A stretch of 55,677 bases of DNA from Paenibacillus sp. S150 (GCF_019352175.1 NZ_JACBYI010000049.1:1-55677); one strand, 5' to 3'. Positions 1 to 8,291 are shown, numbered from the stretch's first letter. Translations and numbers: made by a program. The notes: a model not told the origin generated them from the sequence alone.

Positions 1-337
1 CATTAACGGCATTTCTGCCGTTATTTCCGCCTAGCTCCGCCTGCGGGACTCCATTAACGGCATTTCTGCCGTTATTTCCGCCTAGCTCCGACCGCGGGGC
101 CCCATTAACGGCATTTCTGCCGTTATTTCCGCCTAGCTCCGCCTGCGGGACTCCATTAACGGCATTTCTGCCGTTATTCACGCCTAGCTCCGCCTGCGGC
201 GTTCCATTAACGGCATTTCTGCCGTTTTTCCCGCCTAGCCCCGCCTGCAGGGCCCCATTAACGGCATTTCTGCCGTTATTCCCGCCTAGCCCCGCCTGCA
301 GGGCCCCATTAACGGCATTTCTGCCGTTATTCCCGCC
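1..337. repeat. 51-bp tandem repeat, six full copies and one partial
   Basis: Units begin with CATTAACGG at 1, 52, 103, 154, 205, 256 and 307, a strict 51-bp period; the seventh stops after about 31 bp. Each unit carries an inverted repeat, AACGGCA-TTTC-TGCCGTT, giving a 7-bp stem with a 4-base loop, followed by a C-rich spacer that varies between copies (for example CTGCGGGACTC against CTGCAGGGCCC). The array runs off the left edge, so the true copy number is unknown. It lies about 75 bp before the predicted acnA promoter. No coding frame across it looks real. Its role is unknown. Confidence 0.95.
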
Positions 338-411
338 TCCACCTCATTTTTCCAAACGTAAAAACCTTACATCCGGCTGTTAAATCCGGGCGTTTAAACG
401 GCAAAAAAAAC

Positions 412-440
412 TTTACTCCCCCCTTTGTAACCGTTATACT
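412..440 (+). promoter_or_regulatory. Candidate sigma-A promoter of acnA
   Basis: TTTACT (412-417), a 17-bp spacer and TATACT (435-440) form a reasonable vegetative promoter. Transcription would begin near 447 and place the palindrome at 467-483 inside the 5' untranslated region. Read by eye only. Confidence 0.5.
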
Positions 441-466
441 TGAGATATGCGAAATATTGAAATGTA

Positions 467-483
467 GTTTCATCAGATGAAAC
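467..483. promoter_or_regulatory. Palindrome GTTTCA-N5-TGAAAC before acnA
   Basis: GTTTCATCAGATGAAAC is a perfect 6-bp inverted repeat with a 5-base centre. It ends one base before the AAGGAGG ribosome binding site (484-490) of acnA. A version matching at 15 of 17 positions lies in the same place before the iclR-family gene at 3743-4486. The simplest reading is an operator for that regulator. A 6-bp RNA hairpin abutting the ribosome binding site is the alternative. Confidence 0.65.
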
Positions 484-497
484 AAGGAGGCGCGTAT

Positions 498-3242
498 ATG
501 CCAAGCAAGGACCATTTTTCGCTGGCCCGTACCCTGGTGTCAGGCGGCAAAAGCTATCGCTACTATCATCTTAACTCCCTAGAAGAACAAGGCGCAGGCG
601 ATATTTCCTCCCTGCCTTTTTCCATCAAAGTATTGCTTGAGGCGGCTGTCCGCCAATATGACGGACACGCAATTACCGAAGAACACGTGAAGCAGCTGGC
701 CGATTGGTCAGGCGGCATTGACCGCAATAAAGAGATCCCCTTCATCCCGGCCCGGATCGTGCTGCAGGATTTTACCGGAGTACCGGTGGTTGTCGATCTG
801 GCAGCCATGCGCGATACCGTCAAAAAAGCCGGCGGTGACCCTAAAAAAATCAATCCGCTTGTGCCGGTTGACCTGGTTATTGACCACTCGGTTATGGTCG
901 ATGCCTTTGGCACCGCCGATGCGCTTGAATACAATATGAATGTGGAGTTTGAGCGCAACGAAGAGCGCTACCGCTTCCTGCGCTGGGCGCAGACAGCCTT
1001 CAACAATTTCCGCGCCGTTCCGCCGGCAACCGGTATTGTTCACCAGGTCAACCTGGAGTATCTTGCCTCCGTGGCAACCACGAAGACCATTGACGGCGAA
1101 ACGGTCGTATTCCCGGATTCCCTGGTCGGCACCGATTCCCATACCACGATGATCAACGGACTAGGCGTCGTGGGCTGGGGCGTAGGCGGTATCGAGGCGG
1201 AAGCCGGAATGCTGGGGCAGCCGCTTTATTTTGTGACACCGGATGTTGTGGGCTTCAAGCTTACCGGCAGCCTGGTAGAAGGGGCTACGGCAACCGATCT
1301 GGCACTGACCGTCACCCAAATGCTGCGCAAAAAAGGCGTAGTCGGCAAATTTGTCGAATTCTACGGACCGGGTCTGGCGAATATCAGACTGGCGGACCGT
1401 GCAACTGTTGCGAATATGGCTCCTGAATACGGGGCAACCATCGGCTTCTTCCCTGTGGACGACGAGACGCTTGCCTATCTGCGGAGCACCGGGCGTCCGG
1501 ATGAGCTTGTGGAGCTTACCCGTGACTACTACAAAGCACAGGGAATGTTCCGCACCTCCGATACGCCTGATCCGCAGTTCAGCGACATCATTGAGCTTGA
1601 CCTTGCTTCGGTTGTTCCGAGCCTTGCCGGACCGAAACGTCCGCAGGACCGGGTCGAACTGACACATATGAAGGAAAACTTCGAAGGCATTATCCGCACC
1701 CCGGTGGACAAGGGCGGCTATGGCCTCAGCGATGAGAAAATTAATGAGGTTGTGGAAGTGCAGCACAAGAATGGCACTGCGAGCAAGCTCAGTGCAGGTG
1801 CGGTTGTGATCGCAGCCATTACGAGCTGTACCAACACTTCCAATCCGAGCGTAATGCTGGGAGCCGGCCTGCTGGCCAAGAAAGCGGTAGAACGCGGACT
1901 GACCAAACCCGGATACGTAAAAAGCAGCCTCACGCCAGGCTCTCTGGTCGTCACCGAATATCTGGAAAAAGCCAATCTGCTTAAGCCGCTTGAAGCGCTG
2001 GGCTTCTATCTGGCCGGTTACGGCTGTGCCACCTGTATCGGCAACTCCGGCCCGCTGCCGGATGAAGTCAGCCAGGCAATTACAGACAATGATATGACGG
2101 TAGCTGCCGTAATATCCGGAAACCGCAATTTTGAGGGCCGCGTGCATGCCCAGGTCAAAGCGAATTACCTGGCTTCGCCGCCGCTTGTCGTCGCTTATGC
2201 GCTGGCAGGCACCGTCAATATTGATCTCAAGACCGAGCCGCTGGGCTATGATCCGCAAGGCGAGCCTGTATTCCTTGCCGACATCTGGCCGACCTCTGCG
2301 GAAATCCGCGAAGCTATCAGCCTCTCACTGAGTCCGGAGATGTTCCGCCGCAAATACGAGAATGTATTCACGGCCAACGAACGCTGGAATTCCATTCCTG
2401 TGCCGGAAGGCGAGCTGTACGAATGGGATGACAATTCTACGTATATCCAGAACCCGCCGTTCTTTGAGCATCTGTCAGACGGCGTCGGCGATATTAAGGA
2501 TATCCGCAATGCCCGCGTACTCGCGTTGCTTGCCGATTCCGTTACCACCGACCACATCTCGCCGGCCGGCAATATCTCCACCTCCGGTCCTGCCGGTGAA
2601 TATCTCCGCAGCCATGGCGTGGAGCGGGCAGACTTCAACTCCTACGGCTCGCGCCGCGGGAACCATGAAGTAATGATGCGCGGCACCTTCGCGAACATCC
2701 GCATCCGCAATGCGGTTGCTCCGGGAACGGAGGGCGGGGTAACCACCTTCCTTCCAAGCGAAGAAGTGATGTCGATCTATGATGCGTCCATGCTGTATCA
2801 ATCCGCCGGACAGAATCTGATTGTGATCGCAGGCAAGGAATACGGCACCGGCAGCTCGCGGGACTGGGCAGCCAAAGGCACACTCCTGCTGGGCGTCAAG
2901 GCCGTCATCGCTGAGAGCTTTGAGCGGATTCACCGCAGCAATCTGGTCGGTATGGGCGTGCTGCCGCTGCAATTTCAGGAAGGCCATGGTTGGAGCAGCA
3001 TGGGACTGACCGGACGCGAGATCTTCAATATCACCGGACTCGGAAACGATGTAGTACCCGGTCAGGAGCTGACCGTCACCGCCACCCGAGAAGACGGCAC
3101 CCAGTTCGAGTTCCCGGTCATTGCCCGGCTCGACAGCACCGTTGACATTGACTACTACCGCAATGGCGGGATTCTGCAGACCGTGCTCCGCCAGATGCTG
3201 GCCGATGCCGCCACTTCAGACTCTGCACTGCCGGTAGAATAA
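498..3242 (+). CDS. acnA: Aconitate hydratase (aconitase A)
   Basis: This is a 914-residue TCA-cycle aconitase, which isomerises citrate to isocitrate through a [4Fe-4S] cluster. The three cluster cysteines are visible: C444 in SCTNTSNPS, and C510 and C513 in YGCATCIG. The substrate-site motif DSHTTMINGLG and the C-terminal swivelling-domain motif GTGSSRDWAAKGT are present, and the length fits the AcnA/CitB class. I chose the ATG at 498 over an in-frame one at 477 because AAGGAGG at 484-490 is spaced correctly. In Bacillus, CitB is also an RNA-binding protein. A shared palindrome upstream suggests control by the IclR-type regulator encoded downstream. Confidence 0.97.
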   Translation: MPSKDHFSLARTLVSGGKSYRYYHLNSLEEQGAGDISSLPFSIKVLLEAAVRQYDGHAITEEHVKQLADWSGGIDRNKEIPFIPARIVLQDFTGVPVVVDLAAMRDTVKKAGGDPKKINPLVPVDLVIDHSVMVDAFGTADALEYNMNVEFERNEERYRFLRWAQTAFNNFRAVPPATGIVHQVNLEYLASVATTKTIDGETVVFPDSLVGTDSHTTMINGLGVVGWGVGGIEAEAGMLGQPLYFVTPDVVGFKLTGSLVEGATATDLALTVTQMLRKKGVVGKFVEFYGPGLANIRLADRATVANMAPEYGATIGFFPVDDETLAYLRSTGRPDELVELTRDYYKAQGMFRTSDTPDPQFSDIIELDLASVVPSLAGPKRPQDRVELTHMKENFEGIIRTPVDKGGYGLSDEKINEVVEVQHKNGTASKLSAGAVVIAAITSCTNTSNPSVMLGAGLLAKKAVERGLTKPGYVKSSLTPGSLVVTEYLEKANLLKPLEALGFYLAGYGCATCIGNSGPLPDEVSQAITDNDMTVAAVISGNRNFEGRVHAQVKANYLASPPLVVAYALAGTVNIDLKTEPLGYDPQGEPVFLADIWPTSAEIREAISLSLSPEMFRRKYENVFTANERWNSIPVPEGELYEWDDNSTYIQNPPFFEHLSDGVGDIKDIRNARVLALLADSVTTDHISPAGNISTSGPAGEYLRSHGVERADFNSYGSRRGNHEVMMRGTFANIRIRNAVAPGTEGGVTTFLPSEEVMSIYDASMLYQSAGQNLIVIAGKEYGTGSSRDWAAKGTLLLGVKAVIAESFERIHRSNLVGMGVLPLQFQEGHGWSSMGLTGREIFNITGLGNDVVPGQELTVTATREDGTQFEFPVIARLDSTVDIDYYRNGGILQTVLRQMLADAATSDSALPVE

Positions 3243-3662
3243 ATCGTGCGGCAAGACCCGGTATCCGCATATCGCAGCCGGAACTCGGGTCTTGCCAAAC
3301 CACAAACAGCCTCCGGTCTCTCCCTGCGGGATTGATTGGGGGCTGTTGAATCCTTTTATAGACAAGGGCAATGATCTGCGAGCGGTCGGCCACGTTCATT
3401 TTAGTGAAAATGCGGCTTAAATGGTTCTTGACGGTATGCTCGCTGATGAACAACGCCGCAGCTATTTCCTTATTGGCTTGCTTAGGATAATCAGTTCCAG
3501 CACTTCTTCTTCGCGGGGCGAGATGCCCCACTCTTCCTTCGGCGATTTGAGAGCCGCATTGTTCAGCAGCTTGACCGGCTGCGCAACGGGCAAAATCATA
3601 AGCCATACTGGAAACGGGTACTGCAATTCCCGTCCTATCATCCCAGACCCCGAGCTAACCAT
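3118..3662 (-). pseudogene. Frameshifted LuxR/GerE-type DNA-binding regulator
   Basis: A GerE-like helix-turn-helix is split between two frames. The first frame begins near 3662 and reads through ISPREEEVLELIILS before stopping at 3462. The adjoining frame continues NKEIAAALFISEHTVKNHLS and then IFTKMNVADRSQIIALVYK. Together they make one complete LuxR-type HTH, so about one base is missing around 3476-3485, at the L-S/A-N-K junction. The second frame then stays open past the conserved region (about 3340) into the acnA 3' end until 3118, so the original stop may also be lost. It could be a real pseudogene, a sequencing error, or less likely programmed frameshifting. Confidence 0.75.
3250..3296. 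terminator. Long inverted repeat after acnA, possible terminator
   Basis: GGCAAGACCCG (3250-3260) and CGGGTCTTGCC (3286-3296) form an 11-bp perfect stem with a 25-base loop. It starts 8 bp after the acnA stop codon and also lies at the end of the convergent LuxR-like remnant. There is no clear T-run on either side, so intrinsic termination is only probable. Confidence 0.5.
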
Positions 3663-3742
3663 GATAGCCTATAGAACATGATCGTTTCGCCTCCACTTAC
3701 TAGTTACCCCCTAATTCGGATATTTAATGGAAATAAGATTTA

Positions 3743-4486
3743 TTAACCCATCATCAAACCCATTTCCGCGGCATTTTCGGCCAAAATCACTGCATAATCC
3801 TCCAGTGTCTCCCGGGAGAGGCGGCTGACAGGCCCCGACAGCGATAGCGCGGCAACCACCTTGCCGCTGCGTCCCACAATGGGCACCGCCACTGCCGCCG
3901 CCCCCGGCTCCCGTTCCTCGAAGCTTGTCGCATAGCCGCGGCGGGTAATGTCCTGCAGCTGCTCCAAATAGGTGCTTCTGTCCACAGCCTCCGGCCAGTT
4001 CGGATCGGCCAGCAGACGGGCCTGCACCTCATGCGGGGCATAGGCTGCCAGCACCTTGCTCGATGCGCCTACCGAAAGCGGCAGCCGGGCGCCAATCTGG
4101 GCCACCCGGCGGATCGCCTGCCGGCTCTGCACCGCCTGTATGCGCACACGCTCCAGATCGTCGCGCAGGTACAGGCTGACCGTCTCCCCCAGCCGGTCGC
4201 GCAGCCGCTCCATCGCCGGGAGCAGCAGCGCTGCGGGCTCATCCAGCGTCGGCAGATGCGTGGACAGCTCCCAGATGCGGATGCCCAGACGATATTTCTC
4301 CGTCGCTTCATTGCGCAGGAGGAACCCCTTTTCCTCCAGCGTAGTCAGCAGCCGGTGCACCGTGCTTTTGTGCAGGCTGATTTTCGAGGAAATCTCCGTC
4401 AGGCTCAAGTCACTCTCCTGCGTAAAGCACAGCAATATATCCAGCGCACGTTCCACGGCGCGTACCGTTAATTTCCGGTCCTCCAC
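3743..4486 (-). CDS. IclR-family transcriptional regulator
   Basis: The 247-residue protein has an N-terminal winged helix (about residues 8-60, with LSLTEISSKISLHKSTVHR and a wing ending in EKYRLG) and a C-terminal effector-binding domain containing LPLSVGASSKVLAAY and AVPIVGRSGKVVAALSLSGP. This is the standard IclR layout and length. The start is GTG at 4486, preceded by GGAGGGGGG. The gene is convergent with acnA, with the LuxR remnant between them. Its upstream palindrome (4506-4522) nearly matches the one before acnA, which implies autoregulation and control of aconitase. The effector is unknown; small organic acids are usual for the family. Confidence 0.92.
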   Translation of the reverse strand: MEDRKLTVRAVERALDILLCFTQESDLSLTEISSKISLHKSTVHRLLTTLEEKGFLLRNEATEKYRLGIRIWELSTHLPTLDEPAALLLPAMERLRDRLGETVSLYLRDDLERVRIQAVQSRQAIRRVAQIGARLPLSVGASSKVLAAYAPHEVQARLLADPNWPEAVDRSTYLEQLQDITRRGYATSFEEREPGAAAVAVPIVGRSGKVVAALSLSGPVSRLSRETLEDYAVILAENAAEMGLMMG

Positions 4487-4505
4487 AGTGATCCCCCCTC
4501 CAACT

Positions 4506-4522
4506 GTTTCACCAAATGAAAC
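4506..4522. promoter_or_regulatory. Palindrome GTTTCA-N5-TGAAAC before iclR-family gene
   Basis: GTTTCACCAAATGAAAC matches the acnA-leader palindrome (467-483) at 15 of 17 positions, with both 6-bp arms identical. It lies immediately upstream of the GGAGGGGGG ribosome binding site of the regulator. A second inverted repeat, TAAGATA-N8-TATCTTA (4537-4558), lies further upstream. Confidence 0.65.
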
Positions 4523-4816
4523 CCGGTTACATTAATTAAGATAACCAACTCTATCTTAGTGCAAATCCCCCGGGAAAGTCCAGCAGTTCCAGAGAGCGGA
4601 AAAGACTGGGCCGCACTTTACAGTTAGGTTACAAAAGCGGCGAATTCATTGACTTTGCAAGGTCATAATCATACGATTAAATATATGAACTATATTAAGA
4701 TAATCTTGGGCATGAAGTGGCAACATTCCCATGATTACGTTCTAACATCGAAAACCTTTGCTCCCGATTGCTGCCGCATACATTGTAAATTCCGGACTAA
4801 TATAGGAGGGGACCCT

Positions 4817-5857
4817 ATGGACTTAGCAACCACGCATACCGGCACGCCGGTCTCCCGTAAGCCCGATGAGCACAACCCAAGTGCTGCACCCAAGCTTTCA
4901 TTGCGGATGATTCGCGTTAAACATATTATTGTCGCTTTGCTCCTGTCGGTTTTTTTCTTTTTTGTCTTCTGCTTCATCGCGCTGCATGGCTATATCGCCT
5001 GGGTGCTGTCCAACCCCACAGTGGCTCCGCTGTATTCCAACCCGTCACTGGCCAAGGGGCTGAATTATGAGGACATCTCTTTTCCGGCGCTGGATGGCAG
5101 CCGCACGATGCAGGGCTGGTACATTCCATCCGAAGGCTCAACCAAGACGATCGTGTTCAGCCACGGCTATGGCGCCAACCGCGAGGAAACCTGGGTGCCG
5201 ATGTATGATCTGGCCCATTATGCGCACAGCCTCAATTTCAACGTAGTGATGTTTGATTACGGCTTCGCCTCCAAGACCAGCAAGGATATCGCTACCGGCG
5301 GCAAAAAAGAATCCCAGCAGCTACTCGGAGCCATTAAGTACGCCAAGGAGCATGGAGCCAAGGAGATTGTGGTCTGGGGCTTCTCAATGGGTGCAGGCAC
5401 CGCTCTGCAGGCGGGTCTTGTCACCAAGGATGTCGATGCGATGATTCTGGACAGCACCTTCCTGCTGGAGCCGGATACGCTGTATCATAACATCAGGCAG
5501 AATATTGATCTGCCCCGCCAGCCATCCCTGGAGATTATGGAGCTGCTCTTCCCGGTGCTTAACGGAACAGGGCTGAACCAGATTCCCTATTCCAAGGTAA
5601 AAGCGGAGGATTATCCTTTTCCCACACTCTTCCTGCATGGGACGAGTGATGACAAGGCGCCTTATCCGATTGCCGAAGAGCTTGCGGCCAACCAGAGCAA
5701 TCCGTATTCGGATTCCTGGATTGTGCAGGACAGCCATCATGAGCTGCTGTTCCGTGAGCATCCGCGCGAGTATTTGCGGCGGGTGTCCGCTTTTCTCGGC
5801 AATGTGCAATTAGCCAAGGTCCAGCAGGACAAGAGTACTCTGGCGACAAATGAATAA
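4817..5857 (+). CDS. Membrane-anchored alpha/beta hydrolase
   Basis: The 346-residue protein has a short cytoplasmic tail, one hydrophobic segment (about residues 38-62, rich in L, F and V) and an extracytoplasmic alpha/beta-hydrolase domain. The nucleophile elbow is GFSMGAG, a likely acid is in LHGTSDDKAP, and the catalytic His is in DSHHELLF. This resembles the S33/prolyl-oligopeptidase-like hydrolases such as B. subtilis YqkD. I chose the ATG at 4817 because AGGAGGGG precedes it; the in-frame start at 4649 has no ribosome binding site. It is followed by its own terminator and appears monocistronic. The substrate cannot be inferred. Confidence 0.88.
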   Translation: MDLATTHTGTPVSRKPDEHNPSAAPKLSLRMIRVKHIIVALLLSVFFFFVFCFIALHGYIAWVLSNPTVAPLYSNPSLAKGLNYEDISFPALDGSRTMQGWYIPSEGSTKTIVFSHGYGANREETWVPMYDLAHYAHSLNFNVVMFDYGFASKTSKDIATGGKKESQQLLGAIKYAKEHGAKEIVVWGFSMGAGTALQAGLVTKDVDAMILDSTFLLEPDTLYHNIRQNIDLPRQPSLEIMELLFPVLNGTGLNQIPYSKVKAEDYPFPTLFLHGTSDDKAPYPIAEELAANQSNPYSDSWIVQDSHHELLFREHPREYLRRVSAFLGNVQLAKVQQDKSTLATNE

Positions 5858-5897
5858 TCTGCTGGGGGGCGGCGAGCCCGAAGTGTGCTTCACTTGA

Positions 5898-5943
5898 ACA
5901 GCGTACCGGATGCCTATTCTCTTACATCCGCGTACGCTGTTTT
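5898..5943 (+). terminator. Rho-independent terminator
   Basis: ACAGCGTAC-CGGATG pairs with CATCC-GCGTACGCTGT and is followed by TTTT. It ends the hydrolase gene at 4817-5857. Confidence 0.85.
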
Positions 5944-6062
5944 AATGGGAAACACTTCTTGCTCTTTGTCCGGCTGCAAACAATCCTCCTGACCCACATA
6001 AGCTGCTGATTCCGTTCATAGAATGAACTGATGAAGACTTATGACGGGGAGGACTGCATGCA

Positions 6063-7244
6063 ATGCTAGAGGTATACGGGCCACAGCTGCCAGTGCGCAT
6101 TCTCGAAGAAATCGTATTCTGGAAAAAACAAGAGCAGGAGCATACGCTTGTAATCAAAGCGCTTGTCCCTCAGCTAGAGGAGCCTTATGTTAAATTGCTG
6201 GACGAATGGGCCATAGTGTTTGAGGCCACCGGGCAGGCGGCGCGCCGGCTGCTTGAGGCCTCACCGGGCTGCAGCCCGGCAGAGCTTGCCGCCGGAACGG
6301 AACAGCTGCTCCAGGCAGCCTGCTCCCAGTCCAGAGAGTTCAGCCGCCAGTTGTATGCCCTTATGGAGGGAAGCGCCGCGGTGAAGGCGCAGCCGCTGGC
6401 TGGAACCGTGCTGCAGCATATTGTGCGGGAGTCAGAGTATTTCCTGGGCGTTCTGGACTCGCTGGCCTCCTCCGGGCAGGCTCCGGCATGGAAGCGCGAG
6501 GAATCCGGGCAAGGCACAGCCACTCCGGAAGATTCCGGCGGCCGGGACAATCCGGCGGCGGAGCACAATGCCGAGCCTCCCCTCATTGTCCCGCTCTCGG
6601 ATAGCCGGGAGCTTGGGTCAGTCCCCATAGGGGGGCACACCTTGCCTCCGCTTCCCTATGCCTATAATGCGCTCGAGCCTTATATCGATGAAAAGACAAT
6701 GAGAATTCATCATGACAAGCATCATCAAAGCTATGTAGAGGGGCTAAACAAAGCGGAAAACAAGCTGGCCGAGGCCCGCACAACCAAGGATTTTGATCTC
6801 GTGAAGCATTGGGAGCGGGAGCTCGCCTTCAACGGGGCAGGCCATTACCTGCATACAATCTTTTGGAATGTCATGTCTCCACAAGGCGGCGGCCGTCCTA
6901 CCGGTGCGCTGCTGGACGCCATTGAACGCAGCTTCGGCAGCTACGACTCCTTCAAGGAGCAGTTCACCGAAGCGGCGAATAAGGTCGAGGGCGGAGGCTG
7001 GGCCATTCTGGTCTGGAGCCCGCGCTCCCGCAGGCTGGAAATCCTGACGGCGGAGAAACACCAGAATCTCTCCCAGTGGGATGTGGTGCCGCTGCTGACC
7101 CTGGATGTATGGGAGCACGCCTATTACCTCAAGCACCAGAATGTCCGGGCCGATTATATCAGGGACTGGTGGAAGGTTGTGAACTGGCCGTATGTCTCCG
7201 AACGGTTCACCGCCGCCCGCAAGCTAGTCTGGCAGCCTTATTGA
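6063..7244 (+). CDS. Fe/Mn superoxide dismutase with N-terminal helical domain
   Basis: In this 393-residue protein, residues from about 192 form a complete Fe/Mn SOD domain. Metal-ligand contexts are IHHDKHHQSY, GAGHYLHTIFW and LDVWEHAYYL. The first ~140 residues are a helical domain with an EEIVFWKKQEQEH signature and later HIVRESEY, resembling DUF2935-type ferritin-like bundles (inference). A Gly/Pro/Ala-rich linker (about 140-190) joins them. B. subtilis SodF also has an N-terminal extension, but a much shorter one. The ATG at 6063 lies 10 bases after GGGGAGG; another ATG at 6058 opens a 3-codon frame (M-Q-C-stop) overlapping this start. An ordinary sodA lies 5 kb away. The active site reads GAGHYLH rather than the usual GGGHANH. 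Confidence 0.9.
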   Translation: MLEVYGPQLPVRILEEIVFWKKQEQEHTLVIKALVPQLEEPYVKLLDEWAIVFEATGQAARRLLEASPGCSPAELAAGTEQLLQAACSQSREFSRQLYALMEGSAAVKAQPLAGTVLQHIVRESEYFLGVLDSLASSGQAPAWKREESGQGTATPEDSGGRDNPAAEHNAEPPLIVPLSDSRELGSVPIGGHTLPPLPYAYNALEPYIDEKTMRIHHDKHHQSYVEGLNKAENKLAEARTTKDFDLVKHWERELAFNGAGHYLHTIFWNVMSPQGGGRPTGALLDAIERSFGSYDSFKEQFTEAANKVEGGGWAILVWSPRSRRLEILTAEKHQNLSQWDVVPLLTLDVWEHAYYLKHQNVRADYIRDWWKVVNWPYVSERFTAARKLVWQPY

Positions 7245-7320
7245 AGGCATGGCAAGCAGCCCTGCTCCGGCCGGCGCCAAGCCAGAAGCAGCTTCGCGGT
7301 TCCGGTTCTTATACCTAAAT

Positions 7321-7361
7321 AAAGAGCCCTTCCATCACTGTGAAGTGACGGAGGGCTCTTT
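7321..7361. terminator. Bidirectional terminator between SOD fusion and folE
   Basis: AAAGAGCCCTTC pairs with GAGGGCTCTTT, with the inner stem TCACTGTGAAGTGA. T/A runs on both ends suit both converging genes. Confidence 0.85.
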
Positions 7362-7394
7362 ATCATATACACAAATTGGGCATAGCCCCGTCTT

Positions 7395-7988
7395 CTATTC
7401 CTTGATCAAGGCCAGAAATTCCGCCCGTGCCGGTGCATCCTCCCGGAAGGTTCCCCGTGTTGACATAGTTACTGTTTTGCTGCCGGGCTTCTTCACCCCG
7501 CGTGAACACATGCACAGATGCTCCCCTTCCACAACGACCATCACCCCATGCGGATTCAGCACCTCTGTCATAATGTCGGCAATCTGTGCCGTAATGCGTT
7601 CCTGAACCTGCAGACGGCGGCTGACCGCCTCCACCAGACGGGCCAGCTTGCTGAGTCCGGCTATCCGTCCGCTGGGAACATATCCGATGTGCACCTTGCC
7701 GAAGAAAGGGGCCATGTGATGCTCGCACTGGCTATAGTAGACGATATCCTTAACGATCACCAGCTCTTCGTGAGACTCATCAAAGGTCACGCCAAGCGCC
7801 TCACGGGGATCGATCGAATAACCGCCGAATATTTCCTCGTACATCCGTGTAACTCTGGCCGGTGTTTCCAGCAGCCCTTCGCGGCCGGTGTCTTCACCGA
7901 TCAATTCCAATATTTTCTCTACGTGGTACTCGATTTGCTCACGGTTCGCAGCAACCTTGCCGTTCATGTAATCCTTGAAGCCCCCCAT
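7395..7988 (-). CDS. folE: GTP cyclohydrolase I
   Basis: This 197-residue enzyme converts GTP to dihydroneopterin triphosphate, the first step of folate (and queuosine precursor) synthesis. The zinc and active-site motifs SQCEHHMAPF, GYVPSGRIAGLSKLARLV and HLCMCSRGV, with QERIT between them, are intact. I prefer the ATG at 7988, which follows AAGGGGGAGGG, over an in-frame ATG at 8024 with no clear ribosome binding site. It is convergent with the SOD fusion gene and downstream of yneF. Confidence 0.96.
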   Translation of the reverse strand: MGGFKDYMNGKVAANREQIEYHVEKILELIGEDTGREGLLETPARVTRMYEEIFGGYSIDPREALGVTFDESHEELVIVKDIVYYSQCEHHMAPFFGKVHIGYVPSGRIAGLSKLARLVEAVSRRLQVQERITAQIADIMTEVLNPHGVMVVVEGEHLCMCSRGVKKPGSKTVTMSTRGTFREDAPARAEFLALIKE

Positions 7989-8039
7989 GAACCCTCCCCC
8001 TTCCGTACCCGTATCTAATTCCATTTATCCGGAACCGGT

Positions 8040-8291
8040 TTACTTGCCCTTGCGGCCTTGTCTTTTGCCTGCCGCGGGCGCGCGTCCCGGCTGATTGTTG
8101 TTCTTCATCATCTGCTGGGCCCGCTGCATCTGCTTTCCGTTCAAATTATAACCCATCTGTTTGGCAACCTTCTGCAGCATTTCAGGGTCATTCTGCATCG
8201 TTGTCATTTGTCTGCGCAGATAATACACTCCAATGAAGAATCCACCGATCAGACCTACGACAAGCGTAATAATGGGCAATGCAATGTTCAT
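8040..8291 (-). CDS. yneF: YneF family (UPF0154) small membrane protein
   Basis: The 83-residue protein has one N-terminal transmembrane helix (about residues 4-26, ending GFFIGVYYLRRQM) and a basic, Gln/Lys-rich cytoplasmic tail containing the family segment NDPEMLQKVAKQMGYN. This is the characteristic form of YneF, a conserved Firmicute protein of unknown molecular function. It lies between ogt and folE on the same strand. A role in DNA management or the envelope has been suggested elsewhere, but nothing here supports one. Confidence 0.9.
   Translation of the reverse strand: MNIALPIITLVVGLIGGFFIGVYYLRRQMTTMQNDPEMLQKVAKQMGYNLNGKQMQRAQQMMKNNNQPGRAPAAGKRQGRKGK

Noticed and set aside
1..337. 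CRISPR array
   Set aside because: The 51-bp units are nearly identical throughout, with no variable spacer of regular length.
1161..2258. Long ORF (365 codons) antisense to acnA
   Set aside because: It is a shadow of the strongly coding aconitase frame, with no ribosome binding site and no recognisable domain.
4649..4816. Upstream extension of the membrane hydrolase
   Set aside because: The added 56 residues have no ribosome binding site or family similarity; AGGAGGGG clearly marks ATG 4817.
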